The notes beneath the pieces were generated by a model. That model was given only the letters and a program-made list of their open reading frames with translations, did no database searches and was not told where the DNA came from. The translations under genes were made by a program, and so were the position numbers. Of a stretch of DNA of 64,000 nt, positions 61,745-64,000 are shown piece after piece (position 1 is the stretch's first letter; each line of letters starts with the position of its first letter). The stretch comes from Halpernia frigidisoli (GTDB taxonomy: Bacteria; Bacteroidota; Bacteroidia; Flavobacteriales; Weeksellaceae): assembly GCF_900113805.1 (NCBI RefSeq), contig NZ_FOQT01000003.1:124001-188000 (forward strand), written 5' to 3'.

Positions 61745-62878
61745 ATGCAGAAATTTTTTGAAATAGAAAAAACCTCCGGGGGAAAAGCCCGAGCAGGAAT
61801 TATAACCACAGATCACGGAAAAGTAGAAACGCCTATTTTTATGCCTGTTGGCACAGTAGCTTCAGTAAAAACAGTTCATCAGCGAGAATTAAAAGATGAT
61901 ATAAAAGCCCAGATTATTTTAGGAAATACGTATCATCTAAATTTACGTCCTAAAATGGAAATCATGCAGGCTGCAGGCGGACTTCATAAATTCATGAACT
62001 GGGATCTTCCAATTTTGACAGATTCTGGCGGTTATCAGGTTTTTTCTTTAGCAAAATCCAGAAAATTAAATGAAGAAGGCGTAAAATTTAAATCTCACAT
62101 TGACGGAAGCACCATGTTTATTTCACCTGAAATTTCCATGCAGATCCAAAGACAGATCGGAGCCGATATTTTTATGGCTTTCGATGAGTGTGTTGCTTAT
62201 CCGGAAGAATATAATAAGGTAAGAAAATCGATGGATCTTACTCACAGATGGTTGAAAAGGTGCATTAAATGGAATGCAGAAAATCCAGAACTATACAACT
62301 ATAAACAAGCGTTTTTCCCAATTGTGCAAGGCTCTTGTTTTTCAGATTTAAGAAAAAAATCAGCGGAATTTATTTCAGAACAAAATGCCGTAGGAAACGC
62401 AATTGGCGGACTTTCTGTGGGAGAACCTGAGGAAGAAATGTACAGAATTACTGATGAAGTGACGGATGTTTTACCTAAAGATAAACCAAGATATTTGATG
62501 GGTGTTGGGACGCCCTGGAATATTTTAGAAACCATCGGACTCGGAATTGATATGATGGATTGCGTAATGCCAACCAGAAATGCCAGAAATGCGATGCTTT
62601 TCACATGGCAAGGCGTTATGAATATGAAAAATAAAAAATGGGAACGTGATTTCTCACCCTTGGACGAATTCGGCACAAGTTATGTGGATAGTGAATATTC
62701 AAAAGCTTATGTTCGTCATTTATTTGTGGCAAAAGAATATTTAGCCAAACAGATCGCTTCTATTCATAATCTGGCTTTTTATTTAGATCTAGTTAAAGTG
62801 GCGCGTGAGCACATCATTAAAGGCGATTTTTATGAATGGAAAAATTCGGTGGTTCCTAATTTGCGTAACAGACTTTAA
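61745..62878 (+). CDS. tgt: tRNA-guanine transglycosylase (queuosine)
   Basis: Exchanges guanine-34 for preQ1 in GUN-anticodon tRNAs. 377 residues: TPIFMPVGTVASVKTV, NTYHLNLRP, LTDSGGYQVFSL (catalytic Asp about 95), AFDECVAYP, GGLSVGEPEEEM, RYLMGVGTPWNILE and nucleophile DCVMPTRNARNAMLFT (Asp about 271). The C-terminal zinc-site ligands of typical bacterial Tgt (CxCxxC) are not apparent: the corresponding region reads YSKAYVRHLFVAKE. Length otherwise normal. Followed 18 nt later by the LptF/G gene, an association common in Bacteroidetes. Confidence 0.95.
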   Translation: MQKFFEIEKTSGGKARAGIITTDHGKVETPIFMPVGTVASVKTVHQRELKDDIKAQIILGNTYHLNLRPKMEIMQAAGGLHKFMNWDLPILTDSGGYQVFSLAKSRKLNEEGVKFKSHIDGSTMFISPEISMQIQRQIGADIFMAFDECVAYPEEYNKVRKSMDLTHRWLKRCIKWNAENPELYNYKQAFFPIVQGSCFSDLRKKSAEFISEQNAVGNAIGGLSVGEPEEEMYRITDEVTDVLPKDKPRYLMGVGTPWNILETIGLGIDMMDCVMPTRNARNAMLFTWQGVMNMKNKKWERDFSPLDEFGTSYVDSEYSKAYVRHLFVAKEYLAKQIASIHNLAFYLDLVKVAREHIIKGDFYEWKNSVVPNLRNRL

Positions 62879-62896
62879 AATTTTTAGAAATTTAGA

Positions 62897-63991
62897 ATGA
62901 AAATTTTAGATAAATACATCATAAAAAATTTCCTGGGAACTTTCGGGTTCATTATGCTGTTGCTTACCGTGATCGTTTTGGTTATTGATGTTCAGGAAAA
63001 AGTACCGCGCATTCAAAACAGCGGTTTTACGGTTTCTTACTTTTTGATCCATTATTATCCTTTTTATATCGTTTACTTGTTGGTGACATTTATTGCGATC
63101 ATCGTCTTTATCTCCGTTATATTTTTTACTTCAAAACTTGCAAATAATACAGAAATTGTTGCTATTATTAGCAGTGGCGCAAGTTTCCACCGTTTTGCAA
63201 GACCTTATTTAATGACTTCCCTTTTTATCGCTACCATATTTTTAAGCGTAAGCCATTTTGCGTTGCCTTTGGCAAATACCAAAAAAAATGTTCTTGATGC
63301 CTATACTTATTCCGATGCTAACAGAGAGAAAATTTTAGGAAATGTATCAATTACCACGCAACTTTCTCCCAACGAATATATTTTCATCAATAACTACAAT
63401 AAAAAGGAAAAACGCGGCTCTGGTTTTAGTTATCAGAAATATGATAAAAATAAAAAACTGATCTACCAGATTTCTGCGAGTGATGTTTCCTGGCAAGCCA
63501 AAAAAAATAACTTCGAACTCGACGGTTATCTGGAAAAAACAGTCTTAAAAAATGATGCTGAAATTTTAAAAGACGGCGCTGTGCGAAATATCAGTTTCGG
63601 GCATCCGCCTGAAGAACTTTTCCCGGATCAACTTTTAGGGCAAAATAAAACCACTCCGGAACTTATTAAATTTATTGCTCGTGAAAGAGAAAAAGGCAAC
63701 GGAAACTTAAATACTTACCTTAATGAGCTTTATCAAAGAACCTCAATGCCGGTTTCCATAATAATCCTGACATTTTTGGCACTTTCACTTTCCTCCCAAA
63801 AAAAACGTGGTGGTCTTGGGATCAACCTAGCCATCGGCATTGCTTTGGCTTTTATTTTTGTCTTCTCCTTTGAGGCTTTAAAAGTAGTTTCAGAGAATAA
63901 AACATTAACGCCGCTTATGGCGATGTGGCTACCAAATATGGTCTTTGCACCTTTGGCTGCATTTCTTTATTTAAAAAGAGCCAATCAGTAA
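62897..63991 (+). CDS. LptF/LptG-family permease of the LPS exporter
   Basis: Inner-membrane component that, with LptB, extracts LPS and feeds the periplasmic bridge. 364 residues with an N-terminal start typical of the family (MKILDKYIIKNFLGTFGFIML), three hydrophobic segments to about 120, a periplasmic beta-jellyroll (about 125-265) and three final segments (VSIIILTFLALSLSSQKKRGGLGINLAIG...). Cannot be split into LptF or LptG by sequence here; Bacteroidetes often encode the other elsewhere. The stop is 9 bases before the window end. Confidence 0.93.
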   Translation: MKILDKYIIKNFLGTFGFIMLLLTVIVLVIDVQEKVPRIQNSGFTVSYFLIHYYPFYIVYLLVTFIAIIVFISVIFFTSKLANNTEIVAIISSGASFHRFARPYLMTSLFIATIFLSVSHFALPLANTKKNVLDAYTYSDANREKILGNVSITTQLSPNEYIFINNYNKKEKRGSGFSYQKYDKNKKLIYQISASDVSWQAKKNNFELDGYLEKTVLKNDAEILKDGAVRNISFGHPPEELFPDQLLGQNKTTPELIKFIAREREKGNGNLNTYLNELYQRTSMPVSIIILTFLALSLSSQKKRGGLGINLAIGIALAFIFVFSFEALKVVSENKTLTPLMAMWLPNMVFAPLAAFLYLKRANQ

Positions 63992-64000
63992 AGAAGTTCA

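Overview
The window comes from the chromosome of a low-GC member of the Bacteroidetes, most likely a Flavobacteriia of the Chryseobacterium/Kaistella type. Evidence: a SusC/RagA TonB-linked receptor; promoters of the Bacteroidetes form (TAnnTTTG at -7, sometimes TTG or TTTG about 17-20 nt upstream) in front of many genes; almost no Shine-Dalgarno sequences; GH3-family proteins; a DUF4296-type lipoprotein next to tgt; and O-succinylhomoserine sulfhydrylase. I see no rRNA, tRNA, CRISPR array, prophage or insertion sequence.

Layout. 1-2456: 3'-truncated SusC-like receptor (minus), then about 0.5 kb without a gene. 2993-7648: rimP-nusA-infB operon (minus) with a well-formed promoter and a terminator-like hairpin in its leader. 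7829-38031: a large surface-glycan locus with precursor enzymes (ugd, rfbB, rfbA, wecB), a Wzm/Wzt exporter with a C-terminal carbohydrate-binding extension, about 13 glycosyltransferases (GT2-like, GT4, GT11, GT32, GT61), an FkbM and a class I methyltransferase, an acyltransferase-3, three hexapeptide acyltransferases and an AsnB-like amidotransferase. htpG, osmC and metZ sit inside it. 38028-39131: an acyl-carrier-like domain fused to a Pnap_2097/LnmK-like domain. 39361-43108: beta-carbonic anhydrase, a small secreted protein, a SulP transporter with STAS domain, and a bestrophin, plausibly a bicarbonate-handling module. 43111-47970: mfd, a lipoprotein and pth. 48204-55391: small exported proteins, a repeat-rich spacer, a GH3 enzyme, an SDR, an ABC exporter and a higBA toxin-antitoxin pair with its operator. 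55458-63991: mutL, rhomboid protease, EEP-family phosphatase/nuclease, a second GH3, polyprenol-phosphate mannosyltransferase, DUF4296-type lipoprotein, tgt and an LptF/LptG permease.

How the genes fit together. The glycan locus builds nucleotide sugars, assembles a decorated chain on a lipid carrier in the cytoplasm and exports it through Wzm/Wzt. No Wzx flippase or Wzy polymerase is visible, which fits the ABC-transporter route. The block from about 13.5 to 20.3 kb is visibly more AT-rich than the precursor and exporter genes, as expected for an exchangeable variable region. Housekeeping genes border the locus on both sides.

Most interesting points: the attenuator-like leader of rimP-nusA-infB; a structured dispersed repeat present as two inverted copies 40 kb apart with paired base changes; the carbonic anhydrase/SulP/bestrophin grouping; a MutL whose endonuclease motifs look lost; and the stand-alone carrier-domain/LnmK-like fusion.
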